From the NCBI GenBank assembly GCA_900112785.1, contig FONB01000010.1:124001-188000 (forward strand): DNA of 64,000 nt, written 5' to 3'. The notes under the pieces were generated by a model. That model saw only the letters and a list, made by a program, of their open reading frames with translations. It was not told the origin of the DNA and searched no databases. The DNA comes from Phytobacter palmae (GTDB taxonomy: Bacteria > Pseudomonadota > Gammaproteobacteria > Enterobacterales > Enterobacteriaceae). The position numbers were made by a program, and so were the translations under genes. Shown piece by piece: positions 48,511 through 58,237 of the stretch (position 1 is the stretch's first letter; each line of letters opens with the position of its first letter).

Positions 48511-50064
48511 TTACTGTTGCGGCACCGCAGGTTCGACAGGTGCGGTCGGATCGTCCGGCGTTTCCGGCGAATCTTCCTGCTGTGGCATTGACGGCAGGCC
48601 GAACATGCCGACAAATTCATCCAGCGACATTTTCTCGCCGTTCAGTGTCACCTGGCCATTGGCATACTGCAGGCTGGTGCCAATAGTATTGTTTTCCAGA
48701 GTAGTAATACGGAACATCTGACCCATTGCTGCCAGCCCTTTTACCTGCTGACTTGCCAGTTTGGCTGCTTCATCCTGCTGGTAGCCTTCCAGTTTCGCAA
48801 CCTGAGTCATAAACTCCACCGCCATATCCATCGGGATGGTCAGTTTGCTATCCAGCGACTTGACGTTTTTATCCACTTCCTGGGCCAGCGTCTGCGGCGC
48901 GGTAACAGCCGTATCGGCGGCCGGATTCTTGAGGAACAGGGAGAGGTTCAGTGCCGTTTCGCCTTTGCTGTTCTTCCAGCTCAGCGGGGCAATAGTAATA
49001 ACCGGCTCGCCTTTTAACAGCAACGGGAAAGCATTAAAGAAAGCTTCTGTCGCTTTTTGTTGATACAGCGCCGGGTCTTTCATGACATCCGGTTGCGCCA
49101 TCAATGCCTGGGTCTGGGCGTTATATTGCTGACTAAACTGGTGCCAGGCCTCACCATCGATCTGGCCAATTTTCAGCGTCAGGTTGCCGCTGCCCATCTC
49201 CTGATTCTGGACTTTCAGGCTCTGGATGGCGTAGTCGAACTGACTGTTAATGGTCTTGTTATCTTTCGCGACTTCGGATTTGCCGTTCAGATTCATCCCT
49301 TCAATGACAGCCATCTCTTTGTTTTCAACAGAGATCGCCACCTTGTCCAGGGTCGCTTTCTGGCTGCCGACACGCTCGTTAAAGCTGGCGAGTTGGGTCG
49401 TCCCTTCCGTTTTCAGGTTATTGAGGGAGATCTGAATTTTCTGACCGTATTCGTTAACCGTGTCAACCAGTGCACTCTGTGCCTGGCCGCTGACGGTAAT
49501 AACATTGCCGTCTTTATCGGAACTGATGCGGAATTCACCACCGCTAAAGGCAACTTTTTCACCCTCTTTTTCGGAGTTAAGCGGATGCAAGGTGAGGTCC
49601 GTACGCGTGTCGCCGTTGTAACTGATGCGGGTCTCAGCGACAAATGGCGATTGTCCTTTCGCAATATCGAATAGCGGCTTCGTCATCTCATTATTGATGA
49701 GCGTCGAATGTACCGATGCCATCGACGGGATGAGATTCAGTGTCTTGAGTTGCTCCAGCGGGAAAGGACCGTGGTCAATCTTTTCGTGCAGTACGATGGT
49801 CTGTCCCGGCTTAAACCATGGATTTTCCTTACCCTCGATCGGCTTGACCACCAGTTCCATCTGGCTGCTGAACAGACCCCGATGGTAATTTTGAGAGGAT
49901 AGCTCCACGCTGGCTTCTGGCGCAGTGCGTTTAATCTGTTCATTCGCCTGGCTAATCATCTCACCCAGACGGCTTTCCAGCTGTTTACCCGTATACCAGG
50001 CACCACCTGTCCAGATGATCCCCAGCGCAATAACAACTCCGGCAGCAACCAGCGTTTTTTTCAT
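48511..50064 (-). CDS. ydgA: YdgA, DUF945 periplasmic protein
   Basis: A 517-aa protein of the DUF945 family, slightly longer than the 502-aa E. coli one. The N-terminus KKTLVAAGVVIALGIIWTGGAW (near 2-23) is a membrane anchor; the rest is expected in the periplasm. No catalytic motif is visible. The C-terminal tail is rich in Pro/Glu (SPETPDDPTAPVEPAVPQQ). It is downstream of manA and begins just 14 bases after manA's terminator. Function unknown; relatives affect motility and envelope. Confidence 0.9.
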   Translation of the reverse strand: MKKTLVAAGVVIALGIIWTGGAWYTGKQLESRLGEMISQANEQIKRTAPEASVELSSQNYHRGLFSSQMELVVKPIEGKENPWFKPGQTIVLHEKIDHGPFPLEQLKTLNLIPSMASVHSTLINNEMTKPLFDIAKGQSPFVAETRISYNGDTRTDLTLHPLNSEKEGEKVAFSGGEFRISSDKDGNVITVSGQAQSALVDTVNEYGQKIQISLNNLKTEGTTQLASFNERVGSQKATLDKVAISVENKEMAVIEGMNLNGKSEVAKDNKTINSQFDYAIQSLKVQNQEMGSGNLTLKIGQIDGEAWHQFSQQYNAQTQALMAQPDVMKDPALYQQKATEAFFNAFPLLLKGEPVITIAPLSWKNSKGETALNLSLFLKNPAADTAVTAPQTLAQEVDKNVKSLDSKLTIPMDMAVEFMTQVAKLEGYQQDEAAKLASQQVKGLAAMGQMFRITTLENNTIGTSLQYANGQVTLNGEKMSLDEFVGMFGLPSMPQQEDSPETPDDPTAPVEPAVPQQ

Positions 50065-50077
50065 CGTTATTATCCCT

Positions 50078-50109
50078 AAAAATAAAACCAGGCGGGATCA
50101 TCCGCCTGG
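50078..50109 (-). terminator. manA terminator abutting ydgA
   Basis: CCAGGCGG pairs with CCGCCTGG around a six-base loop, followed on the minus strand by TTTTATTTTT. It ends only 14 bases before the ydgA start codon, so ydgA needs read-through, an internal promoter, or an mRNA start within the terminator. Confidence 0.85.
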
Positions 50110-50162
50110 GTATGTGAAAAGGCTCTGTAGAGCTTAGCAATCCTTGCTAAAAAGTTCAGTAA

Positions 50163-51341
50163 CTAGTTGAGCTTATTATAGACCCGCGCCAGTCTGCCCA
50201 CGCCGCTTACCGTCACAGGTGATTCGCTGGCGCTAATAAATGCCGATTCGCCGGGTTTCAGCACCAGAGTTTCATCACCCTTGCTCAGTACCGCTTCGCC
50301 TTCCACGCAGAACAGGATGGCCGCGCTCTGTTGCGCCAGATCGCTACCGGTGGTTGAAAGGTCATGTAGTGAAAAAGCAAAATCATCAACCGGGATTGGG
50401 AACTCCAGGGCGGCGGCCTGTTTCACGGGTTGCGTCAGTAATTCGCTGGCAGGTTTGGGGGTGAATTTCACATTCGCCACCAGTTCCGGAATATCGATAT
50501 ATTTCGGCGTAAGGCCCGCGCGCAGTACGTTGTCGGAGTTGGCCATGACCTCCAGCGCTACCCCCTGCAGATAGGCATGCGGAGTTTCGGCGAACAGAAA
50601 CATCGCTTCACCCGGATTGAGTTTCACGACATTGAGCAACAGTGGGGAGAACAGGCCGCTGTCGTCAGGATAGAAGTCGGAAATCACACGAATGGTTTGC
50701 CATGGTTCACCCTGCTGGCTATTAAGCGCCGCTTTCAGTACCGCCAGCGCCCGCGATTTTTCCTCACCTTTCAGATTCAGCAGGCTGGCGAACAGCTGGC
50801 TCAGGCGTTCTGCGCCGGGTTCTTGCAGAAAGTGAGCGATAGCCTGATTAGCACCCGCGACCGGCTGTAGCAGAGAGACGATTTCGGAGAACGGACGGAA
50901 GGCATTCATCGCGAGGAAGGGCGTCAGTGCAAAGACCAGTTCCGGCTTGTGGTTCGGGTCTTTGTAGTTACGCTCGGCCGCATCGAGTGGAATGCCTGCG
51001 GCGTTCTCTTTCGCAAAACCGATCTCGGAAGCGTGTTTGTTCGGGTGGACCTGAATAGACAACGGCTGGGCGGCGCACAACACTTTGAACAAAAAGGGCA
51101 GTTCACCGAAACGTTCGGCCACCGCACTGCCCAGCAAACCTGCTTTATCCTGCTCAATCATCTCGCGAAGCGAGAGAAGATTGCCTTGCGCATCCTGCAC
51201 TTTTGAGCTGCTCTTAGGATGAGCGCCCATCCACAACTCAGCCATTGGCTGGTTGTCAGGGTTGGCGATGCCATAGAGTTCTGTTAACGCGTTTTTACTT
51301 CCCCAGGCATAGTGTTGCACTGAGTTAATGAGTTTTTGCAT
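50163..51341 (-). CDS. manA: Mannose-6-phosphate isomerase (class I)
   Basis: Zinc enzyme interconverting mannose 6-phosphate and fructose 6-phosphate, for mannose use and GDP-mannose synthesis. ATG 51341 (MQKLINSVQHYAWGS) gives 392 aa, one longer than E. coli. Zinc-site residues are in LSIQVHPNKHASEIGF and the conserved GKPELVFALTPF-type segment HKPELVFALT; the cupin-like MFLFAETPHAYLQG is near 265. The usual neighbour fumA is divergent. Confidence 0.96.
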   Translation of the reverse strand: MQKLINSVQHYAWGSKNALTELYGIANPDNQPMAELWMGAHPKSSSKVQDAQGNLLSLREMIEQDKAGLLGSAVAERFGELPFLFKVLCAAQPLSIQVHPNKHASEIGFAKENAAGIPLDAAERNYKDPNHKPELVFALTPFLAMNAFRPFSEIVSLLQPVAGANQAIAHFLQEPGAERLSQLFASLLNLKGEEKSRALAVLKAALNSQQGEPWQTIRVISDFYPDDSGLFSPLLLNVVKLNPGEAMFLFAETPHAYLQGVALEVMANSDNVLRAGLTPKYIDIPELVANVKFTPKPASELLTQPVKQAAALEFPIPVDDFAFSLHDLSTTGSDLAQQSAAILFCVEGEAVLSKGDETLVLKPGESAFISASESPVTVSGVGRLARVYNKLN

Positions 51342-51539
51342 TATCCCGCCCTTCATCGTGGTCAACGTAATTGCACGTATTAAAGCAATAAATCTGTTCG
51401 AAGTAATCAGAGCAGATAAAAAGTCGTACTAGTCTCAGTTTTTGTTAAATAATTGTGTAGGATATGCGGACTCGCTTTTTTGTGGCAGATGGATGTCCTG
51501 CCGAAACAATAACCAGTTCGTGCTGTAAGTGAGAGAACA

Positions 51540-53186
51540 ATGTCGAATAAACCCTTTTATTATCAAGAGCCTTTTCCGCTGAAAAAGGACGAAACCGAAT
51601 ATTATTTACTCAGCAGCGATTACGTTTCTGTCGCCGAATTTGATGGTCAGGAAATCCTCAAAGTCGATCCTCAGGCGCTGACTCTCCTGGCGCAACATGC
51701 TTTCCACGATGCCTCCTTCCTTCTGCGCCCGGCGCATCAGCAACAAGTTGCCGATATCCTCAGCGATCCGCAAGCCAGCGAAAACGACAAATATGTCGCG
51801 CTGCAATTCCTGCGTAACTCCGAGATTGCCGCAAAAGGTATTTTGCCCACCTGCCAGGATACCGGTACGGCCATCATTATGGGTAAAAAGGGGCAACGCG
51901 TATGGACGGGCGGCGGCGATGAGGCGGCCTTAGCGCGTGGTGTCTACAACACGTTTGTCGAAGATAACCTGCGTTATTCGCAAAATGCCCCGCTGGATAT
52001 GTACAAAGAGGTCAATACCGGGACTAACCTGCCGGCACAGATCGATCTGTATAGCGTTGACGGCGATGAGTATAAATTCCTTTGCATCGCCAAAGGGGGC
52101 GGTTCAGCGAATAAAACCTATCTTTATCAGGAAACGAAAGCACTGATCACCCCGGCGAAGCTGAAAGGCTATCTGGTTGAGAAAATGCGTACCCTTGGCA
52201 CGGCAGCCTGTCCGCCATACCACATCGCCTTTGTGATTGGGGGAACCAGTGCGGAGGCCACGCTCAAAACGGTCAAACTGGCATCGACGAAGTATTACGA
52301 TGGTCTGCCAACCGAGGGCAATGAGCACGGGCAGGCGTTCCGCGATGTGCAACTGGAAAAAGAACTGCTGCTTGAAGCTCAGCAGCTCGGCCTTGGCGCG
52401 CAGTTTGGCGGCAAATACTTCGCGCATGATATCCGCGTGATTCGTCTGCCGCGCCACGGTGCCTCTTGTCCTGTGGGGATGGGTGTTTCCTGCTCAGCGG
52501 ACCGTAACATCAAAGCCAAAATTAACCGCGAAGGCATCTGGCTGGAAAAACTGGAGCAGAACCCCGGCAAGTACATTCCGGAAGCGTTGCGTCAGGCAGG
52601 TGAGGGCGAAGCGGTGAAAGTCAACCTTAACCGCCCGATGGAGGAGATCCTCGGTCAGCTAAAACAGTACCCGGTCTCTACGCGCCTGTCGCTGACCGGG
52701 ACGATCATCGTCGCGCGTGATATTGCGCATGCGAAGCTTAAAGAGCTGATGGATGAAGGTAAGCCGCTGCCGCAGTATGTGAAAGATCACCCCATCTACT
52801 ATGCGGGGCCCGCGAAGACGCCGGAGGGATATGCTTCTGGCTCACTTGGCCCAACCACAGCCGGACGTATGGACTCCTACGTTGATCAGTTGCAGTCGCA
52901 AGGCGGCAGCATGATTATGCTGGCAAAAGGCAACCGTAGCCAGCAGGTGACGGATGCCTGCCATAAACACGGTGGTTTTTACCTGGGCAGCATCGGCGGT
53001 CCGGCGGCTATTCTGGCGCAAAACAGTATCAAGAGCCTTGAATGCGTAGCCTACCCGGAACTGGGGATGGAAGCTATCTGGAAAATCGATGTTGAAGATT
53101 TCCCGGCCTTTATCCTGGTGGATGACAAAGGTAATGATTTCTTCCAGCAAATCCAGTCGGGCCAGTGCGCACGCTGTGTAAAATAA
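51540..53186 (+). CDS. fumA: Class I fumarase FumA
   Basis: [4Fe-4S] hydratase converting fumarate to malate, aerobic isozyme. It is 548 aa and begins [21 protein letters not shown]. Cluster cysteines are in PTCQDTGTA (near 105), [15 protein letters not shown] (near 318) and QCARC or SLECVA toward the C-terminus. It is sensitive to superoxide, which damages its cluster; the next gene, fumC, encodes the iron-free form. Sequence alone does not rule out the FumB isozyme, but place supports FumA. Confidence 0.95.
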   Translation: MSNKPFYYQEPFPLKKDETEYYLLSSDYVSVAEFDGQEILKVDPQALTLLAQHAFHDASFLLRPAHQQQVADILSDPQASENDKYVALQFLRNSEIAAKGILPTCQDTGTAIIMGKKGQRVWTGGGDEAALARGVYNTFVEDNLRYSQNAPLDMYKEVNTGTNLPAQIDLYSVDGDEYKFLCIAKGGGSANKTYLYQETKALITPAKLKGYLVEKMRTLGTAACPPYHIAFVIGGTSAEATLKTVKLASTKYYDGLPTEGNEHGQAFRDVQLEKELLLEAQQLGLGAQFGGKYFAHDIRVIRLPRHGASCPVGMGVSCSADRNIKAKINREGIWLEKLEQNPGKYIPEALRQAGEGEAVKVNLNRPMEEILGQLKQYPVSTRLSLTGTIIVARDIAHAKLKELMDEGKPLPQYVKDHPIYYAGPAKTPEGYASGSLGPTTAGRMDSYVDQLQSQGGSMIMLAKGNRSQQVTDACHKHGGFYLGSIGGPAAILAQNSIKSLECVAYPELGMEAIWKIDVEDFPAFILVDDKGNDFFQQIQSGQCARCVK

Positions 53187-53191
53187 AAGCT

Positions 53192-53217
53192 ACCGCCCTT
53201 CGGGGCGGTTTTTTTGC
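53192..53217 (+). terminator. fumA terminator
   Basis: ACCGCCC pairs with GGGCGGT around TTCG, followed by TTTTTTT. It lies 6 bases after the fumA stop and separates it from fumC, so fumC has its own promoter. Confidence 0.92.
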
Positions 53218-53331
53218 GCCGGTGAAGCGCACGAAGCAATAAACGTCGTCATAACAAGCATCAATACTTAAGCTTTGTTTGCAGGTGAGCAATGTCGGTA
53301 CTCAACATCACTTCGTAACAGGGAGAAAGTA

Positions 53332-54732
53332 ATGACAACGCATCGTAGTGAGAAAGATTCGATGGGCGCGATTGACGTCCCGGCAGACAAGCTGTGGGGG
53401 GCGCAAACCCAACGGTCACTTGAGCATTTCCGCATCTCGACGGAAAAAATGCCGGTCTCGCTTATTCACGCACTGGCGCTGACCAAACGTGCGGCGGCAA
53501 AGGTTAATCAGGATTTAGGGCTGCTGACAGCGGAAAAAGCACAGGCCATTATCGACGCGGCTGATGAGGTGCTTGCCGGAAAACACCCGGATGAATTTCC
53601 GCTGGCTATCTGGCAAACCGGTTCCGGTACCCAGAGCAACATGAACATGAACGAGGTGCTGGCGAACCGTGCCAGCGAATTGCTTGGCGGCGAACGTGGT
53701 ATGGGGCGTAAGGTGCACCCGAACGACGACGTTAACAAAAGCCAAAGCTCGAATGACGTTTTCCCTACGGCGATGCACGTGGCGGCGGTGATTGCTCTGC
53801 GTGAACATCTCCTGCCTCAGCTTATGGTGCTGAAAAAAACGCTGAATGAAAAAGCGATTGCCTTTGCTGATATTGTCAAAATTGGTCGTACTCACCTACA
53901 GGACGCCACGCCGCTAACGCTCGGCCAGGAGATTTCTGGTTGGGTGGCGATGCTTGAGCATAACCTCAAACACATCGAACTGAGCCTGCCGCACCTGGGC
54001 GAACTGGCGCTCGGCGGGACGGCGGTCGGGACCGGGCTCAATACCCATCCGGAATATGCCAGACGGGTGGCAGAAGAACTGGCGACCTTTACCCGACAGC
54101 CGTTTGTTACCGCACCGAACAAATTTGAGGCGCTGGCAACCTGCGATGCGCTGGTTCATGCCCACGGTGCGCTGAAAGGGCTGGCGGCATCACTGATGAA
54201 AATTGCTAACGATGTACGCTGGCTGGCTTCCGGTCCGCGTTGTGGAATTGGCGAAATTTCTATTCCGGAAAATGAACCGGGAAGCTCCATCATGCCGGGT
54301 AAAGTTAACCCCACCCAATGTGAAGCAATGACTATGCTCTGTTGTCAGGTGCTGGGCAACGACGTGGCGGTCAATATGGGGGGCGCATCCGGCAACTTTG
54401 AGCTTAACGTCTTCCGGCCAATGGTTATCCATAACTTCCTGCAATCGGTGCGTCTGCTGGCTGACGGTATGGAAAGCTTCAACGAGCATTGTGCGGTGGG
54501 TATTGAGCCAAACCGTGAACGTATCGATCAGCTACTCAATGAGTCACTGATGCTGGTAACCGCCCTCAATACCCATATCGGCTATGACAAAGCGGCAGAA
54601 ATTGCCAAAAAAGCCCATAAAGAGGGGCTGACGCTCAGGGCCTCGGCGCTGGCGCTCGGCTATCTGACCGAAGCCGAGTTTGACAGTTGGGTACGCCCGG
54701 AATCGATGGTTGGCAGTATGAAGCCCGTTTAA
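53332..54732 (+). CDS. fumC: Class II fumarase FumC
   Basis: Iron-free fumarase, stable to superoxide and high temperature, controlled by SoxS in E. coli. ATG 53332 ([17 protein letters not shown]) is used: GGGAGAAAG lies upstream and the reading frame before it is not family-like. The 466-aa protein has the superfamily signature [11 protein letters not shown] and the substrate loop [13 protein letters not shown]. It ends in four bases shared with the tus stop on the other strand. Confidence 0.97.
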   Translation: MTTHRSEKDSMGAIDVPADKLWGAQTQRSLEHFRISTEKMPVSLIHALALTKRAAAKVNQDLGLLTAEKAQAIIDAADEVLAGKHPDEFPLAIWQTGSGTQSNMNMNEVLANRASELLGGERGMGRKVHPNDDVNKSQSSNDVFPTAMHVAAVIALREHLLPQLMVLKKTLNEKAIAFADIVKIGRTHLQDATPLTLGQEISGWVAMLEHNLKHIELSLPHLGELALGGTAVGTGLNTHPEYARRVAEELATFTRQPFVTAPNKFEALATCDALVHAHGALKGLAASLMKIANDVRWLASGPRCGIGEISIPENEPGSSIMPGKVNPTQCEAMTMLCCQVLGNDVAVNMGGASGNFELNVFRPMVIHNFLQSVRLLADGMESFNEHCAVGIEPNRERIDQLLNESLMLVTALNTHIGYDKAAEIAKKAHKEGLTLRASALALGYLTEAEFDSWVRPESMVGSMKPV

Positions 54733-55658
54733 TTGGCAAGATACAGGTGCAGCCGGGGAATAATGAGCGTTAACGGCTGCGCCTGTGGTTTATAACGGTG
54801 CTGAATATTATCTTCCTGGTAATTCAACAGTTCGCCGATGTCCGGCACTTTCCCGCCATGTTCTTCACTTACCAGCGCAATAAGCGGCGTCGGGCAGGCG
54901 TACTGCACCTGCTTTTGTGAATCCGCATACCAGACGCGTGCAATCGGCTGCACCTTTACCGGACGTTTAATTTTCAGGCGCGCCTGCTGTGGCAAAGAGG
55001 CGATGGTGGCGTACTCCTGCTCAAGACGCTCCTGCCACTGCTCTCGGCTCCACGGAGCGACGGCGCGCGGCGATTTACGGCTTTTATCAAGCAGTGCGAG
55101 CACCTCATCGCGGGTAAAATTCTTGATGATATGCTTGTTAGCCCAGCCAAAGCGCAGCGTGGCAGGGTCGCGAAGGGAGGTTAAGGTGCGGTAGGCATTA
55201 AGCGTAATCAGGCCGGGTAGATGACGATGCACCCACTCGAAGCGGGCAGCCGATGCCAGTCCGGAATCGACGGTCACAATTCGCTCAAAGGTCATTTTCA
55301 GGGCATTAATGGTATTAATCGTCTGCTCAAGCCGGGTGCGGGTTGGCACATCCACCTGATAACAAATGACACCAGGCAAACGCACGGCGGCTTTACTGCT
55401 GCGTTTTTCCGACTGCTGTTGGATAAAGAGATGGGTATAGTGGCGCAGGGCAGCGTCGGCGGCACGCTTGCCCACCAGTTGTTTTACCTCAATGGCTGGC
55501 AGAGGTTCGTGCTCCGCGCCTTTGACAACGTCCGGCAGAGTGAAAACGCGACCCGCCAGCAAACGGCAATCGGAGAGCTGCCCTTTTAAGCCTGCCAGCT
55601 CCTGTTCGAGCTGGCGAAAGGTGGTATTCAGGCGTTCAATCAGGTCATACGCAGCCAT
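54729..55658 (-). CDS. tus: Replication terminator protein Tus
   Basis: Binds Ter sites and halts DnaB helicase moving from one side, trapping forks in the terminus. At 309 aa it has the E. coli length. The family-specific region [26 protein letters not shown] near 175-200 includes the His that locks the flipped cytosine. ATG 55658 is 10 bases from a Ter site. In E. coli Tus shuts off its own promoter by binding TerB, and the same layout is seen here. It converges on fumC; the stop codons share bases. Confidence 0.97.
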   Translation of the reverse strand: MAAYDLIERLNTTFRQLEQELAGLKGQLSDCRLLAGRVFTLPDVVKGAEHEPLPAIEVKQLVGKRAADAALRHYTHLFIQQQSEKRSSKAAVRLPGVICYQVDVPTRTRLEQTINTINALKMTFERIVTVDSGLASAARFEWVHRHLPGLITLNAYRTLTSLRDPATLRFGWANKHIIKNFTRDEVLALLDKSRKSPRAVAPWSREQWQERLEQEYATIASLPQQARLKIKRPVKVQPIARVWYADSQKQVQYACPTPLIALVSEEHGGKVPDIGELLNYQEDNIQHRYKPQAQPLTLIIPRLHLYLAN

Positions 55659-55668
55659 GATATTATCT

Positions 55669-55690
55669 CTTTAGTTACAACATACTTATT
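55669..55690 (-). other. Ter site (TerB type)
   Basis: Read on the minus strand it matches the core AGTATGTTGTAACTAAAG with an AATA prefix, all consensus bases. It begins 11 bases before the tus start. By the known polarity, the AATAAG end (higher coordinates) is the blocking face, so forks moving leftward in this window are stopped and forks moving rightward pass. It lies within or next to the tus promoter, in the autoregulatory arrangement. Confidence 0.95.
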
Positions 55691-55736
55691 TTATAGCACA
55701 ACCATCCACACCTGAACACTGTGCAGTTCACGCTTA

Positions 55737-57026
55737 TCAGGTGAGGGAGGTGTCGTGCCAGACCGGCCATCGGAAACAAAAGCGGGCGCCGCCCGCATCG
55801 CTCTCTTCGCATTTTACTTCACCGCTCATCGCCTGGGCGATGGAATGCACGATGGCAAGTCCCAGACCACAACCGCCAGTCGCACGATCTCTGCTGGGGT
55901 CGAGGCGCACAAAGGGCTCAAACACACGGCTACGCTCATCAGGGGCTATCCCCGGCCCGTCGTCTTCAACAATCAGGCTTGCCTGCGAGCCTTCAAGCTG
56001 TAATGTCACTTTTACCGTGTTCTGGCAGTAGCGCAGAGCATTGTTGATGAGATTATCCAGCACACGCTCCATCAGTCGCATGTCCAGCGAACCATAATCG
56101 CCGGGCTGATTATTGAGCTCCAGCTGGTGGTCCGGATTGACGTTGCGGGCATCCAGCATATAACCGTCCAGCCACGCGTTGAGGTCGGGTGTGGTCAGTT
56201 TTAGTTCTGTCTGAGGGCGATCGAGGCGTGCGTAAGTGAGCAACTCCTGAATGAGTCCTTCGAGTTGCCCGATATCGCGATTCAGTGCGCTACGTTCGCC
56301 ATCGCTCAGGTTGTCGCTCATCTCAAGGCGGTAACGTAGCCGGACCAGCGGCGTGCGCAATTCATGGGCCACGCCGTCAATCAACATTTTCTTACTGGCA
56401 ATCAGGGCGTTGATATTATCCGCCATCTGGTTAAAGGCGATTCCCAGTCGTTCAAAGCTGGACGTGCTGTCAAAATGGATACGCTCTTCCAGATGGCCTT
56501 CACCAAAGCGCTGGGCGGCAGATTCCAGCCGTAGCATCTCCTGCCAGTGGGGGCGCATCCAGATAAATACCGGGAAGGCCAGTGAGATCGCTATAAATGC
56601 CATCAGCGCCATATCGAGCAGACGCATTTCATGCAGATAAAAGAGGTAGGGGACCGGGCCTACTGCCAGGACATAGTGGCTGCGTGGAATGCGCTGAATA
56701 AAGGTGTACTGCGAATCCAGCGCGACAATATCGCCTTCCTGTAAACGCTGTTGCGCGGGGGCTTCGAGCGCGAACTTACTCATGGGCTCTACGCGCATGT
56801 TGAAAGAGAGGTTCAGGTCCAGCTCTTTGAGCGTCTTGTTCCACTGGTGCGGCGGGATTTCACGAAGTTCGCTGCGCATCAGGTACAGCGAACTTTTCAT
56901 CAAATCGTCCAGCGACTGTCGTCCTGCTCGCTCAGCGGTGAATTTGTAAACCAGCCCGACCAGCATGGTCATCACCAGAAAGCAGACAAACAGTAACAGA
57001 TAAAACTGGACGAAAAGTTTTTTCAT
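55737..57026 (-). CDS. rstB: Sensor histidine kinase RstB
   Basis: Inner-membrane kinase of the PhoP-linked RstBA system. It is 429 aa (E. coli 433): helix 1 at about 7-30, periplasmic sensor 31-135, helix 2 at 136-155, HAMP about 160-210. The H box is VAHELRTPLVRLRY (His near 222) and the ATPase G/F boxes are EDDGPGIAPDERSRVFEPF and GCGLGLAIVHSIA. It follows rstA with 26 bases between them, so both are one transcript. Confidence 0.96.
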   Translation of the reverse strand: MKKLFVQFYLLLFVCFLVMTMLVGLVYKFTAERAGRQSLDDLMKSSLYLMRSELREIPPHQWNKTLKELDLNLSFNMRVEPMSKFALEAPAQQRLQEGDIVALDSQYTFIQRIPRSHYVLAVGPVPYLFYLHEMRLLDMALMAFIAISLAFPVFIWMRPHWQEMLRLESAAQRFGEGHLEERIHFDSTSSFERLGIAFNQMADNINALIASKKMLIDGVAHELRTPLVRLRYRLEMSDNLSDGERSALNRDIGQLEGLIQELLTYARLDRPQTELKLTTPDLNAWLDGYMLDARNVNPDHQLELNNQPGDYGSLDMRLMERVLDNLINNALRYCQNTVKVTLQLEGSQASLIVEDDGPGIAPDERSRVFEPFVRLDPSRDRATGGCGLGLAIVHSIAQAMSGEVKCEESDAGGARFCFRWPVWHDTSLT

Positions 57027-57052
57027 GGCGACACCCGCGAAGAGGACCGGAC

Positions 57053-57772
57053 TCAGTTATCCCAGGCGTGCGGGGCGAAAAGATAGCCTTTGTTGCGCAC
57101 GGTTTTAATACGGAAAGGCTCGGTAGCGTTATCGAGCAATTTCTTGCGCAGACGTGAAATCGCCACATCAACGCTGCGGTCCATTCCGTCATAGGTCACG
57201 CCACGCAGGTTTTTCAGTAACGCATCGCGGTCCATGATCTGTCCGGCGTGAGTAGCCAGTTCCCACAGCAGATCGAAATCGGCGGTCGAGAGGACGACCT
57301 GCTCGCCCGCCAGCAGTACCTGACGGTTTACCGGGTCGATGGTCAGTGTGCCAAATTGCAGGGACTTATGCTGCTTAAGCGATGCCGGGGCAGATTCTTG
57401 TTGGGTGGTACCAGCCTGCTGGCGTAAGTGCAATCGCAGACGCGCCAGTAAAACCGCAGGAGGGGTGGTTTTGAGGATGTAGTCATTCGCGCCCATCTCC
57501 AGCGACAGAATATGGTTCATATCACTATCAAGAGAGGTGAGAAGGACGATAGGACCGCTCCACTGCTGGCGTAAATCGCGACACAGCGTCATACCATCTT
57601 TGCCTGGAAGCATGATATCCAGAAGAATCAGATCTGGCTTTTCACGGGCGATGACCTCTTCTGCTCGATCACCACGCGGTTCAACTATCACATCCATATC
57701 GTGTTTGCCCAGATATGCCGCAATAAGTGCGCCCACTTCCGGGTCGTCTTCCACAAAAACGATCTTATTCAT
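57053..57772 (-). CDS. rstA: Response regulator RstA (OmpR family)
   Basis: A 239-aa receiver plus winged-helix regulator. The phospho-acceptor is Asp52 in LLDIMLPGKDG; the acidic pair is in FVEDDPEV and the switch lysine in YILKTTPP. The DNA-binding domain spans about 135-235 (ISRLRKKLLD). RstA controls asr, feoB and other genes in low-Mg2+ or acid, downstream of PhoP. A PhoP-type box is found upstream. Confidence 0.97.
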   Translation of the reverse strand: MNKIVFVEDDPEVGALIAAYLGKHDMDVIVEPRGDRAEEVIAREKPDLILLDIMLPGKDGMTLCRDLRQQWSGPIVLLTSLDSDMNHILSLEMGANDYILKTTPPAVLLARLRLHLRQQAGTTQQESAPASLKQHKSLQFGTLTIDPVNRQVLLAGEQVVLSTADFDLLWELATHAGQIMDRDALLKNLRGVTYDGMDRSVDVAISRLRKKLLDNATEPFRIKTVRNKGYLFAPHAWDN

Positions 57773-57828
57773 ATATCATCGTGATGAGTCAAAAAGATGA
57801 ACATACACTGCCTTTATTGATCCTGCCA

Positions 57829-57845
57829 TTAATCTTTTTTAAACC
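57829..57845 (-). promoter_or_regulatory. PhoP-box-like direct repeat upstream of rstA
   Basis: The minus strand reads GGTTTA, five bases, GATTAA. The PhoP box is two (T/G)GTTTA half sites with a five-base gap; the first half is perfect and the second has 4 of 6. It lies 57-73 bases before the rstA start. PhoP control of rstA is known in E. coli. Confidence 0.5.
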
Positions 57846-57901
57846 AGCCCCCCATCCGCTATGCTGTAGGCCTTTGTTGTCATGATGAGAAAGAGAACCT
57901 G

Positions 57902-58237
57902 ATGGCCCTGGTGATAAAAGCGGCAATTGGCGCACTGGTGGTGTTATTAATTGGATTGCTGTCAAAAACGAAAAATTACTATATCGCCGGACTCATACCG
58001 TTATTTCCGACTTTTGCCTTAATCGCCCACTATATTGTGGCAACCGAGCGGGGCATTGAGGCGTTACGTACTACTATCGTTTTTGGGATGTGGTCCATTA
58101 TTCCCTATTTCCTTTACCTGCTGTCACTGTGGTATTTCACCGGATTTATGCGTGTGGGTTACGCGCTGGGCGCCGCAGTGCTCTGCTGGTGCCTCAGCGC
58201 ATGGCTGTTAATTTTTCTCTGGAGCCGTCTCCACTAG
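57902..58237 (+). CDS. ydgC: Inner-membrane protein YdgC (GlpM-like)
   Basis: A 111-aa membrane protein with four helices, of the GlpM family, whose members were linked to alginate in Pseudomonas. No function is known in enterics. It begins MALVIKAAIGALVVLLIGLLSKTKNY and is divergent from rstA. Its stop shares four bases with the folM stop. Confidence 0.93.
   Translation: MALVIKAAIGALVVLLIGLLSKTKNYYIAGLIPLFPTFALIAHYIVATERGIEALRTTIVFGMWSIIPYFLYLLSLWYFTGFMRVGYALGAAVLCWCLSAWLLIFLWSRLH

Noticed and set aside
50134..50153. TTAGCAA-TCC-TTGCTAA as another SlyA operator
   Set aside because: The two halves are separated by three extra bases compared with the 12-base consensus, and it lies past the manA stop, so a hairpin is more likely.
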